Below, piece by piece: positions 1-7,608 of a stretch of DNA of 33,125 nt. Location: positions 1-33,125 of the forward strand of contig JALEKO010000033.1 of NCBI GenBank assembly GCA_022769085.1, given 5' to 3'. This stretch comes from Peptoniphilaceae bacterium. GTDB lineage: Bacteria; Bacillota; Clostridia; Tissierellales; Peptoniphilaceae. The notes under the pieces were generated by a model. It saw only the letters and a list, made by a program, of their open reading frames with translations. It had not been told where the DNA came from and did no database searches. A program made the translations under genes and the position numbers. Positions within the stretch are counted from its first letter, which is position 1, and the number at the start of each line of letters is the position of its first letter.

Positions 1-167
1 TTTTGAGGATCTGTTACAGTCTTCTCATATACATAAGTGATTTCTTGTTTTGTACTTGGTTTGTAGTTTCCTTCAATTTCATCACCATTTTCATTAAATG
101 TTGGATCATTTACAGGATTTTGTGTTTTTACAAATTTGAAAACATCTTTTTCTTTCTTACCAGTTGT
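1..167 (-). pseudogene. Continuation of the adhesin repeat after an in-frame stop
   Basis: Translating the minus strand past the TAA at 168-170 in the same frame gives an open frame to the window edge. It begins TTGKKEKDVFKFVK and ends ...ITYVYEKTVTDPQ. This matches the second half of the ~95-residue repeat that precedes it: repeat 1 has QYTTQKEKD, YKEGYELV and GNYIPGRQITVKYIY, and this part has TTGKKEKD, FKFV and GNYKPSTKQEITYVY. It is therefore the cut-off rest of the same protein and not a separate gene. I see no start codon with an RBS that would restart translation here. More repeats and a sortase signal may lie beyond the window. Confidence 0.8.
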
Positions 168-1931
168 TTATTTTTGTTCTTTTTTACATTCAGTTACAGT
201 TCCATTTTCTTCTTTTCTATCTACTTCAACACCATCTTGATCTTTTGTAATGTAGATATGATGTTCTTGGAATGAGCCCTTTTCTTCTATAGTTCTTTGG
301 TAAATGTATTTTACAGTAATTTGTCTTCCAGGAATATAATTTCCATTAGCTACACTTCCATCTTCATTGAATTTAGCTTCTGTATCAGGTGAAACTACAC
401 TTACAAGTTCATATCCTTCTTTGTAAGGTTGAGGATCCTTTTCTTTTTGAGTTGTATATTGCTCTTCTCCGTTTCCTTCGGTTACATCTTTGTGATAAAA
501 CTGATCTGTTGTAATTTTACCATCTTTGATAGTTTGGTATATATGGTATTCTATAAAACTACCTATATCACCTTTTCCAGTACCTTCTGGATTATATACT
601 ACATGATAATTTCCCCAAGTGAAAGTTCCTTTTGGTAATCCATATTTGTCATTAGCTTTTGCAACAGCCATTGTTACTACATTTTTTTGTTGGTCAAATT
701 TTCCAGTATATTTTATTACAAAAGTATCTGTTGAAGAATTATTATCATTCAAATTAATTGTAAGTCCATTTTTTATTGTTCCGTTAATTAAAACATTACC
801 AAGTTCTGTAGTAAATCCTGTATATTCTTCTAAATCTTCATCTACAAATGACATATTTGTTTTATCACTTTTAAGTTTATATACTTTTACTGAATTTAAT
901 ACATCTGTGTCATAGTATACTCCAGAATTTTCACCATCAGCACGAACTGAAACGGTATGTTCTGCTTCTTCAAATTTAGTTGGGTTGACAATTAAAATGT
1001 GTTCAAATGTATTATCTTTCTCATTTACTGAATGGAGATTTCCATAAAGTGATGTAGTTCTTTGGTTATTTATCACTTTGTCATAGTTTACTTCAATTTC
1101 TTTATTTGCTGAAGTTTTTCCAATTGTAACTGATATATTTTCTTTGGAATTTTTTTCTACAATGTATTGGTTAATAAATATTGGAATAGCTACCTCACCA
1201 TATACATTTCCATATTTTTTTACAAAATCAGTAAAAGTAAAAATTAAATCATTTCCTTGAGTTGATCCTTTTGCCAAAACATCAGGTCCTACTACTAAAT
1301 CAGGAGCTTGTCCCCAATTATCATTTGCACCAATAGTATCTATATTATCAGATAAATCTATTTTAAAAATATCATTTTCTTTTACTGTAGATGGAACATC
1401 AAAACTTATTTTGACTTTAAGTTCTGTATCGTAATTGTCGCTATCTGCTTGATCTTTATTTTCATAACCATGAGGTTTAATAATATTTGGATCTTGCTTG
1501 TGATTTCCAACTATTTCAATTTTAACATTTTTAAGCTTGTCAGATACATCTGAAGGTTGATTTTCATTTTCTGCTGTTTCGGGTAAATTCTCATCTAAAG
1601 CTCTATCTTCATTTAAATTTTCATTTAAAATAGGAGCATTTTCTTTATCTATCTTATCAAGATCTTCTTTTTCATTTGTATCATCTGTAACAATATTTTC
1701 TGTTAAAACATCTTCAGGAGGATTTTCTAAAGGTTTTTCATTTTCTTCAAAAGTTATTTCATTTTCAGAAATTTCTTCATCGGCACTAGAATTAATAGGG
1801 GTTGCTAAAAATACAACACTTCCTAAAATGCATGATACAAGACCAATTTTTAATTTTCTTGAACCATATTTAAGTTTTCTCTCCTGTAAAGATTTGTTTA
1901 AAAGATTTTTATCTTTTGAACCATTTTTCAT
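168..1931 (-). CDS. YSIRK/GS-type surface adhesin, prematurely stopped
   Basis: Secreted surface protein, 587 aa before a TAA. Residues 1-50 form a signal peptide with a YSIRK/GS-like motif (YGSRKLKIG at 22-30, hydrophobic core, likely cut after SSA at 50), the type used for septal secretion of cell-wall proteins. Residues 51-130 are an acidic Glu/Asp/Asn-rich linker. Residues ~135-450 look like the paired Ig-like adhesin domains of the SdrG/fibrinogen-binding type; this is inferred from the pattern of beta segments and from neighbouring parts, and the ligand is unknown. Repeat 1 (GSFIEYHIY...) starts at 457 and repeat 2 (GSFQEHHIY...) at 552, a period of 95 residues. Repeat 2 is cut at residue 587 although its frame continues to the window edge. 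As it stands the product would lack further repeats and any LPXTG anchor and would be released. The start is supported by GAGAGGA upstream. Expression is probably controlled by the repeat-bearing leader at 1981-2217. Confidence 0.85.
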   Translation of the reverse strand: MKNGSKDKNLLNKSLQERKLKYGSRKLKIGLVSCILGSVVFLATPINSSADEEISENEITFEENEKPLENPPEDVLTENIVTDDTNEKEDLDKIDKENAPILNENLNEDRALDENLPETAENENQPSDVSDKLKNVKIEIVGNHKQDPNIIKPHGYENKDQADSDNYDTELKVKISFDVPSTVKENDIFKIDLSDNIDTIGANDNWGQAPDLVVGPDVLAKGSTQGNDLIFTFTDFVKKYGNVYGEVAIPIFINQYIVEKNSKENISVTIGKTSANKEIEVNYDKVINNQRTTSLYGNLHSVNEKDNTFEHILIVNPTKFEEAEHTVSVRADGENSGVYYDTDVLNSVKVYKLKSDKTNMSFVDEDLEEYTGFTTELGNVLINGTIKNGLTINLNDNNSSTDTFVIKYTGKFDQQKNVVTMAVAKANDKYGLPKGTFTWGNYHVVYNPEGTGKGDIGSFIEYHIYQTIKDGKITTDQFYHKDVTEGNGEEQYTTQKEKDPQPYKEGYELVSVVSPDTEAKFNEDGSVANGNYIPGRQITVKYIYQRTIEEKGSFQEHHIYITKDQDGVEVDRKEENGTVTECKKEQK

Positions 1932-1940
1932 ATTTTTTAC

Positions 1941-1964
1941 TTTCCTCTCTTAAAAATTAAGAGA
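1941..1964 (-). promoter_or_regulatory. Hairpin overlapping the adhesin ribosome-binding site
   Basis: Read on the minus strand, TCTCTTAA, loop TTT, TTAAGAGA form a perfect 8-bp stem (1946-1953 with 1957-1964). The Shine-Dalgarno sequence GAGAGGAAA (1949-1941) begins inside the start-proximal arm, and ATG is at 1931. The stem is weak (mostly A-U), so it may tune initiation more than block it. Confidence 0.45.
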
Positions 1965-1980
1965 AATTTTTTTAAACGAA

Positions 1981-2034
1981 AAATAAAAAAAGCAAAAAGA
2001 CGTAGAAAATTTTTTCTTTTCTACGCTCTTTGCT
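1981..2034 (-). terminator. Intrinsic terminator hairpin in the adhesin leader
   Basis: On the minus strand, bases 2034-2017 pair with 2009-1991 to give an 18-bp stem with one G-U pair and a single bulged U. The loop is 7 nt (2016-2010) and TTTTTTATTT follows. The other strand has no T-run after the stem, so it works in the adhesin direction only. It starts one base after the stop codon of the leader ORF and ends ~50 nt before the adhesin start codon. It could be a leader attenuator, or simply the terminator of the 3098-2295 operon, for which I see no other terminator. Confidence 0.85.
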
Positions 2035-2035
2035 C

Positions 2036-2149
2036 TTATAGGTATATGGAAAATACAGTTACAAAAACTGAATAATTATAGATTGAGTGTGAAGTTAAAG
2101 ATAGGCTCTTCTCTTCTCTTCTCTTCTCTTCTCTTGTGAACTGTACCAT
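2036..2149 (-). CDS. Putative leader peptide spanning the AAGAG repeats
   Basis: A 37-codon ORF, MVQFTREEKRREEK then SLSLTSHSIYNYSVFVTVFSIYL. GGAG (2159-2156) lies 6 nt before its ATG, an ideal spacing. An in-frame ATG at 2161 would add four residues but has no clear RBS. The basic/acidic stretch TREEKRREEK is encoded by the six AAGAG repeats. The hydrophobic tail is probably incidental; I recognise no family. Its TAA (2038-2036) is one base before the terminator stem. With one repeat fewer, or two more, the frame would stop 40 nt earlier; with one repeat more, 59 nt earlier. The likely role is regulatory through its translation, not through the peptide. Translation is not proven. Confidence 0.5.
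   Translation of the reverse strand: MVQFTREEKRREEKSLSLTSHSIYNYSVFVTVFSIYL
2106..2135 (-). repeat. Pentanucleotide microsatellite, (AAGAG)6
   Basis: Six perfect tandem copies of CTCTT on the plus strand, AAGAG on the minus strand, with no interruptions. The tract lies in the 5' leader of the adhesin about 45-75 nt after the predicted transcription start, inside the leader ORF. Tracts of this kind mutate by slipped-strand mispairing and are typical of phase-variable surface genes. A 5-bp unit is not a multiple of three, so each gain or loss shifts the leader frame. Confidence 0.95.
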
Positions 2150-2188
2150 TTTTTTCTCCATTTTCAATGTATTTTCGTTTTCATTTTT

Positions 2189-2217
2189 ATTTTACAATAT
2201 TTCAAAAAGAAGTTCAA
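2189..2217 (-). promoter_or_regulatory. Sigma-70-type promoter of the adhesin
   Basis: Minus-strand TTGAAC (2217-2212), 17-bp spacer, TAAAAT (2194-2189). Transcription would begin near 2182, giving a leader of about 250 nt that contains the repeat ORF and the terminator hairpin. Confidence 0.6.
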
Positions 2218-2294
2218 GAATTTTTTAATTATATTTTACTTATAAAGTATAGTCTTTAAAAAATTATTGTAATTTACAGATGTTTTTGAAAAAA

Positions 2295-3098
2295 TTATAA
2301 GAAATATTCACTTTTTTTGTATGATTTATACATTTCTTCAATTTCTTTTTTATGATGTAAATAATTTTCATCGTCAAAATATTTTGCCCCTGTCGGGCAT
2401 TTTTTCACACAACTGTTACATTTCATGCATTTTTTCACTATCGATACATCATCAAAATCAATTGTTCCTAAAGGGCAATTTTTAGCACATATTTTACAAT
2501 CGATACACAAATTTAAATTTGTTTTTACTTTTACATCTTTAAAATTAAAAGTATTTCCTTTGCTATCTGTTGGTTTCATGTAATTTCTGAAAGGAATATT
2601 TCCTTTTACATTTATTTCTTTAAAATTTTTATTTTTAATTTTTTCTGCTATTTTTTTAGCAAAATTTTTCATTTGTAAAAAATCTTTTTCATCTGGTCTA
2701 TTTTTACCTAAAGTATTTGAAAAAGAATGTTCACAGCAAATAGCACATGATGCAATTGTTGGAATGCTTTTTTCTTCAATTTTTGTAAGTTCAATAAGTG
2801 CATCATCATATGCTCTATTTCCAAATGTTACAAGAGTTATTCCTACTGAATTTTCACAGTTGAAATTTTCTAAATATTTTAAAAGCAAATTTGGGACTCT
2901 TCCTGCATAAACAGGTGTTGCAAGAATTACTAATGAATTTTTTATTTTTGGAAAATTTTTTCTATCAGCTGGTTTTGTAAAATTAAAATCTTCTACTTTA
3001 AAATTCAAAAGTTTTGAAAGCTCATTTGCTAAAAAATTTACACATTTTTCTGTTTGTCCTGTTGCAGAAAAATATATTTTTGAAATATTATCTAGCAT
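2295..3098 (-). CDS. EFR1-type flavodoxin/ferredoxin fusion protein
   Basis: A 267-aa cytoplasmic iron-sulfur flavoprotein. The N-terminal ~150 residues are flavodoxin-like: IYFSATGQTEK near residue 8 is the FMN phosphate loop, and ATPVYAGRVP near 60 is typical of the EFR1 family. The C-terminal part holds two 4Fe-4S motifs of the CxxCxxCxxxCP type (CIDCKICAKNCP and CMKCNSCVKKCP), as in bacterial ferredoxins. It probably carries electrons in an anaerobic pathway; the partner is not evident. It lies 17 bp after the aminopeptidase gene on the same strand, probably as an operon. The RBS is weak (GAGAAA). No terminator is seen until the hairpin at 1981-2034. Confidence 0.85.
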   Translation of the reverse strand: MLDNISKIYFSATGQTEKCVNFLANELSKLLNFKVEDFNFTKPADRKNFPKIKNSLVILATPVYAGRVPNLLLKYLENFNCENSVGITLVTFGNRAYDDALIELTKIEEKSIPTIASCAICCEHSFSNTLGKNRPDEKDFLQMKNFAKKIAEKIKNKNFKEINVKGNIPFRNYMKPTDSKGNTFNFKDVKVKTNLNLCIDCKICAKNCPLGTIDFDDVSIVKKCMKCNSCVKKCPTGAKYFDDENYLHHKKEIEEMYKSYKKSEYFL

Positions 3099-3115
3099 AA
3101 TTTTTCTCGTTTAAA

Positions 3116-4372
3116 TTAAAAAGCCCAAATTCCATCTTTAAAAATGGTTATTTCTTCGTTATTTTCGTTTATTGCTGTAATGTTTAAATCTTTGTTTCCC
3201 ACCATAAAATCTTCATGTATTACAGACGTATTTAAACCTATTTTTTCAAGTTCTTCACTATTTAAATTTGCACCATTTTCTACACATGTAGGGTATGCTT
3301 CTCCAAGTGCAAAATGACATGATGCATTTTCATCGAAAAGTGTGTTGAAAAATAATATATTTGAAAGAGATATAGGACTATTATATGGAACTAGTGCAAT
3401 TTCACCTAAATATTTTGAATTTTCATCCATATTTAACATTTCATTTAGAGTATCATTATTTTCTTTCGCAAAAGAATTAATTACTTTTCCATCTTTAAAT
3501 TCAAAATAAAAATCATTTATAACAACTCCGTTATAAACTAAAGGTTTAGTTGCTACAAGTTTTCCATTTACACCAAATTTATCTGGTGCGCTGAAAACCT
3601 CTTCTGTTGGAATATTAGGTATGAAATAATTTCCTTTTTCATTTTTACTTCCTGCAGAAAGCCAAATATGGTTTTTTGGTAAGTTTACATGTAAATTCGT
3701 TCCATTTTCTGATGTATAAATAAGCCTTTTAAATTTTTTTGAATTTAAAAAATCAGCTCTTTTATTTAAATTTTCAATGTGCTTGTTCCAATTTTCTTTG
3801 GTTTTTTCATACGATTCATCAACTCTTGATGTTTTAAATATTTCTTTCCATAAATCATTTACAGACTCTTTAGAATTTGGAAAAACTTTTTTTGCCCATT
3901 TTTCTGTTGGAATGCTTATTACAAGCCATGAAATTATATCATTCATGGTATATTTTCTAAATTCTTTAATTTTTTCTGATTTTTTTGCATTTGACTGAGC
4001 AATAATTTTTGCATCTATATCTTTAAATATATCTGGATCTTCACCTACAACATTAATTACATTTACTTTTCTTTCTTTATAAAGATATCTTAATTTTTCA
4101 ATTTCAAAATCATGAACGTTATTTAAAATATTTTGCTTTTCATTTAAATATTTTAATTTTAAAAGATTTTCATCTTTATATTCAACAAAAACTTCATTTG
4201 CTCCTCTTTCATAAGAGGCTTTAACAAGCTTTTGCACAAATAAAGGAAATTCTACAGGCGCTTTTATTAAAACATCCTCATCTTTTTGTACATTTACACC
4301 AATTTCAATGGCGAGTTTTGCATAATTTTCAAGTAGTTTATCAAAATTTTTTATATTATTTTTACTTTCCAT
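3116..4372 (-). CDS. M29-family aminopeptidase
   Basis: A 418-aa cytoplasmic metallopeptidase of the AmpS/PepS/aminopeptidase T family, which removes N-terminal residues from peptides with a two-metal centre. The N-terminal part (LLENYAKLAIEIGVNVQKDE) is the usual opening of the family. The C-terminal metal-binding region is present, with ASCHFALGEAYPTC at about 350-363 and HEDFMVGNKD from 386, holding the expected Glu, His and Asp ligands. Length is normal (~410). It starts at ATG with AAAGGAG upstream and is divergent from the broken oligoendopeptidase F gene, so the two peptidases sit back to back on an 83-bp intergenic region. Confidence 0.9.
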   Translation of the reverse strand: MESKNNIKNFDKLLENYAKLAIEIGVNVQKDEDVLIKAPVEFPLFVQKLVKASYERGANEVFVEYKDENLLKLKYLNEKQNILNNVHDFEIEKLRYLYKERKVNVINVVGEDPDIFKDIDAKIIAQSNAKKSEKIKEFRKYTMNDIISWLVISIPTEKWAKKVFPNSKESVNDLWKEIFKTSRVDESYEKTKENWNKHIENLNKRADFLNSKKFKRLIYTSENGTNLHVNLPKNHIWLSAGSKNEKGNYFIPNIPTEEVFSAPDKFGVNGKLVATKPLVYNGVVINDFYFEFKDGKVINSFAKENNDTLNEMLNMDENSKYLGEIALVPYNSPISLSNILFFNTLFDENASCHFALGEAYPTCVENGANLNSEELEKIGLNTSVIHEDFMVGNKDLNITAINENNEEITIFKDGIWAF

Positions 4373-4395
4373 TTTTTACTCCTTTTTATCTTATA

Positions 4396-4424
4396 TTTAA
4401 TATACACTTAAATTTTGGTATAAT
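4396..4424 (+). promoter_or_regulatory. Promoter of the pepF locus
   Basis: TTTAAT (4396-4401), 17-bp spacer, TATAAT (4419-4424), preceded by TTGG to make TTGGTATAAT. The same extended -10 string recurs at 9912-9921 and 17480-17489. Confidence 0.65.
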
Positions 4425-4455
4425 TTTAATAAATTCATTAACTAGGAGGGATATT

Positions 4456-6249
4456 TTGAAAAGAAATGAAGTTGATATAAATGAAACATGGAAAATAGAG
4501 GATATATACGAAAATGACGATTTGTTTTTTAAAGATGTTGAAAAACTTGATAATCTTACAAAGAAATTTAAAGAAAATTATGAAAATTTAAATAAAGAAA
4601 ATGCATTTGATGCAATAAAAGATTATGAAGAAATTTTAGCAATAATAGAAAAAACATATAATTATGCTGAAATTACACTTGAAGCAGATAATACAGATAT
4701 AAATGTGCAAAAAAGATATGCATTTTTAACACAAAAATTAGCTAATTTTGAATCAAGGTGTTCATTTTTTGATCTTTCTTTGGCATCGTTATCTTTAGAT
4801 TCATTTAATGAAATTTTAAAGAAAGATTCATCTTATAAGTATTTTATAGAAAAAATTAAAAATAAAAAAAGTCATATGCTTTCAAAACAAACAGAAGAAG
4901 TTATGGCAAAACTTTCTCCTGTTTTTGACTCATTCTATAAAAATTATGGTGACATGAAATTTTCAGATATAAGTTTTAAAGATTATGTTGCAAATGGAAA
5001 AAATATGCCTTTAAGCTATAACATATTTGAAGAATATACTGAATACGATAAAGACACAGAAGTTAGAAGAAATGGATTTAAAAGTTTTTCTGATGAAATA
5101 AGAAAATATCAAAATACAAATGCATCAATTTATAATTCACATATTCAAAGCGAAAAAATTATTTCAAATATAAGAGGATATAATTCAGTTTTTGATTACT
5201 TGCTTGCTAAACAAGATGTACCAAGAGATGTGTATGAAAATCAGATAGATGTAATTATGGAAAAACTTCCTGTACACATGAGAAAATACGCAAAAATAAT
5301 TTAAAAATCTCAAAAATTAGAAAAAATAACTTATGCTGATTTAAAGACAAGCGTTGATCCTGAATATGAAGTTGAAATTTCTTTTAAAGAGGCAGGAGAA
5401 AAAATTTGTGATGGACTTTCAGTTTTAGGAGATGAATATGTAAATGAAGTTTTGAAAAGAGCTTTTAATGAAAGATGGATAGATTATGCTCAAAATGACG
5501 GAAAATCAAATGGAGCATTTTGCACAACCCCATATCTTACACATGCTTTTATCTTAACATCATTCAATAATAAAATGAGTCAAGTTATGACACTTGCCCA
5601 CGAACTGGGTCATGCAGGACAGGGATATTTTACAAATAAAACACAAAGCCCATTAAATTGTGGAATGTCTATGTATTTTGTAGAAAGTCCTTCAACTGGA
5701 AATGAAATTACAATGGAAAAATATCTTTTAAAAAATGCAAAAGATGATAGAGAAAAGCTTTATATATTAAATACAATGATTTCAAAAACATATTACCATA
5801 ATTTTGTAACTCATTTTATTGAAAGCTATTTCCAAAGAGAAGTTTATAGAAAAGTAGATAAAGGCGAAAATTTAACAGCTTTTGATTTAAATACAATTTT
5901 TAGAGAAACACTTGAAAAGTTTTGGGGAAAAGATGTTCTTCTTACAGAAGGTTGTGAACTTACTTGGATGCGTCAACCTCATTATTATATGGGTTTATAT
6001 CCATATACTTATGCTGCAGGGCTTACAATTGGTACAAAAGTTTCTGAAAAACTTGTAAATGGAAATAAAAATGACAGAGAAAACTGGCTTAGAGTTTTAT
6101 CTTTGGGTTCAACAAAAGGACCACTTGACCTTGCAAAAGAAGCAGGAATTGATATGACATCTACAAAACCTATTGAAGAGACAATAGATTATATAGGAAA
6201 TTTAATTGATGAAATAGATGTTCTTTGTAAAAAATTAAAAATTTATTAA
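4456..6249 (+). pseudogene. pepF: Oligoendopeptidase F broken by one in-frame stop
   Basis: Cytoplasmic M3B zinc peptidase that cleaves short oligopeptides. The start is TTG at 4456 with AGGAGG a few bases upstream; the open frame before it is not used. The reading frame runs 282 codons, meets TAA at 5302-5304, and continues in the same frame to 6249. Read through, it makes ~597 residues, the normal size of PepF. The zinc site HELGHAGQ lies at about residues 382-389, after the stop. The N-terminal fragment therefore lacks the active site, and no RBS or ATG would restart the second part (a TTG at 5452 has no SD). Both flanks of the stop (MRKYAKII and KSQKLEKITYADL) are ordinary PepF sequence, so a single base change of a sense codon such as AAA, GAA or CAA explains it. 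Either a recent pseudogene or a sequencing error. Confidence 0.88.
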
Positions 6250-6254
6250 GATAT

Positions 6255-6282
6255 TTTACAAATAGATTTTTAGCCGTATAAT
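6255..6282 (+). promoter_or_regulatory. Promoter of the response regulator gene
   Basis: TTTACA (6255-6260), 16-bp spacer, TATAAT (6277-6282). It starts a few bases after the pepF stop, so the regulator has its own promoter and a leader of ~85 nt. Confidence 0.6.
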
Positions 6283-6372
6283 TCGCATGGAAACGTATTT
6301 ATCATAAAAAGTTTATAGTAGTTAAACTTAAAAATATATTTAAAATATATAAAACATCTGTGAGGTGAAAAA

Positions 6373-7017
6373 ATGAAAATTGCTCTAATAGAAACTGAAA
6401 ATAGCGTATCGGATATGATTGAAAAATTTGTACAATCCGATTCTCTTGAAGTTGTAAAATATTCACAGTATAGAGATTTGATTTTAGAACCAGACCTTGA
6501 ACAGTACGATTTAATTGCAATTGATATGAGACATCAGAAATGTATTGAAATAATAACATATATTAAGCAAACTTCAAATGTACCTGTAAGATATTTAACA
6601 GATAGATACAAAAAAAGCAGATATGAGACGGATATTGACGATAAGGAATTTATAATTCATTCTTACACTAAAGAAGAATTTGTAGAAAGCATAATGAATT
6701 TCATTCAAAAAAATATGCAAAAAAAAGTCGATAGACTTGGTGATTTTGAAATTGACCATACAGGTGGAGTTTTAAAATATAAAAATATGATTTTTTCACT
6801 TTCTCCACTTGATGTTGAAATATGCTCCGCTTTAATTAGAAATGTAAATAAAGTTTTATCTCCTAAAATGATCGTCGATGAAATTGATAAATATGGACAA
6901 ATTACAACGGAAACTTCAATGAGGGAGCATATAAGAATAATTAGAAAAGAATTTAAAAAAATAAATATAAATCCTATAACAACTGTAAAGGGAAGTGGTT
7001 ATAAATGGGAAAATTAA
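6373..7017 (+). CDS. OmpR/PhoB-type response regulator, orphan, divergent receiver
   Basis: A 214-aa DNA-binding protein. Residues 1-112 have a receiver fold pattern. Asp51 (LIAIDMR) is the likely phosphoacceptor, Thr76 follows beta-4 (VRYLTD), and Lys100 occupies the usual Lys position but is followed by Glu where Pro is normal. The acidic pair near beta-1 is Glu7/Glu9 instead of Asp-Asp. Residues ~120-214 are a winged-helix domain with the expected ending TTVKGSGYKWEN. No histidine kinase adjoins it. It may respond to a distant kinase or work without phosphorylation. The RBS GAGGTG precedes ATG 6373. The target is unknown. Confidence 0.85.
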   Translation: MKIALIETENSVSDMIEKFVQSDSLEVVKYSQYRDLILEPDLEQYDLIAIDMRHQKCIEIITYIKQTSNVPVRYLTDRYKKSRYETDIDDKEFIIHSYTKEEFVESIMNFIQKNMQKKVDRLGDFEIDHTGGVLKYKNMIFSLSPLDVEICSALIRNVNKVLSPKMIVDEIDKYGQITTETSMREHIRIIRKEFKKININPITTVKGSGYKWEN

Positions 7018-7040
7018 AAAGCGGGTAAATCCCGCTTTTT
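7016..7040. terminator. Bidirectional terminator between convergent genes
   Basis: AAAAAGCGGG, loop TAAAT, CCCGCTTTTT. It overlaps the stop codons of both the regulator (plus) and the SdpI-like gene (minus) and has T-runs in both directions. Confidence 0.9.
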
Positions 7041-7392
7041 AATTTCTTTTTTTTAAATTAAATTTTTTCTTTATTTTGTATTTTACAATCAAAAACATTA
7101 AAAGTACATAACATAAAGCTAAAAAAAGCAAAAAGAAAATATAGAATGTTCTTTGAAACTTAAAAATAAGACTTAAAGGGAAAATAATAATAAAAAAAAT
7201 AATTCCTAAAAAAATAGAAAGATTTCCCGCAAAAGCATTTCCATAATTCCAAGTTTCTTTATTATGGCAAACCTCCATTATGTGAAAGCCAATATCCATA
7301 TTAGGGTATATTGTGCTTTTCTTTTTTAAAAAAATACCAATATAAATTGAAAAAACTGCTAAAATAATATCACAAGCTATAACTGAACCCAT
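7039..7392 (-). CDS. SdpI-like small membrane protein
   Basis: A 117-aa integral membrane protein with three predicted membrane segments (about residues 4-22, 54-77 and 82-104) and a basic tail (KYKIKKKFNLKKRN). Between the first two segments is MDIGFHIMEVCHNKETWNYGNAFAG. It resembles the signature of the SdpI/YhfL family (IGxRT...W...h...ag), in which SdpI of Bacillus gives immunity to the SdpC toxin. Here the Arg-Thr of the signature is Phe-His. No toxin or sdp operon is nearby, so immunity is not supported; family membership is moderately supported. GAGGTG precedes ATG. Confidence 0.6.
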   Translation of the reverse strand: MGSVIACDIILAVFSIYIGIFLKKKSTIYPNMDIGFHIMEVCHNKETWNYGNAFAGNLSIFLGIIFFIIIFPLSLIFKFQRTFYIFFLLFLALCYVLLMFLIVKYKIKKKFNLKKRN

Positions 7393-7608
7393 ATTTCACC
7401 TCAAAATTATTATAGTTTAAAAGTTTTATATATCCATAAAAATTATACAATGTTAAAAATTAAAGTAGAATATAGACTAAAAGCAAAATGGATTAAACAT
7501 ATAATAAATTTTAACGAATTTTTAATAATTATTTTAAAATAATTTATAGAATTAATAATATAATTATATAAAAATAGTTAAAAAAGACAGCTAAAAGGGA
7601 GGGGAAAA

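Noticed and set aside
3-915. Plus-strand frames of 69-98 codons opposite the adhesin
   Set aside because: They mirror the adhesin coding frame, lack RBSs and have no recognisable content.
2106-2135. Short tandem array considered as a CRISPR-like repeat
   Set aside because: The units are 5 bp with no spacers, and no cas gene is present.
4318-4455. N-terminal extension of the pepF frame
   Set aside because: It overlaps the divergent aminopeptidase gene and the promoter, and the RBS points to TTG 4456.
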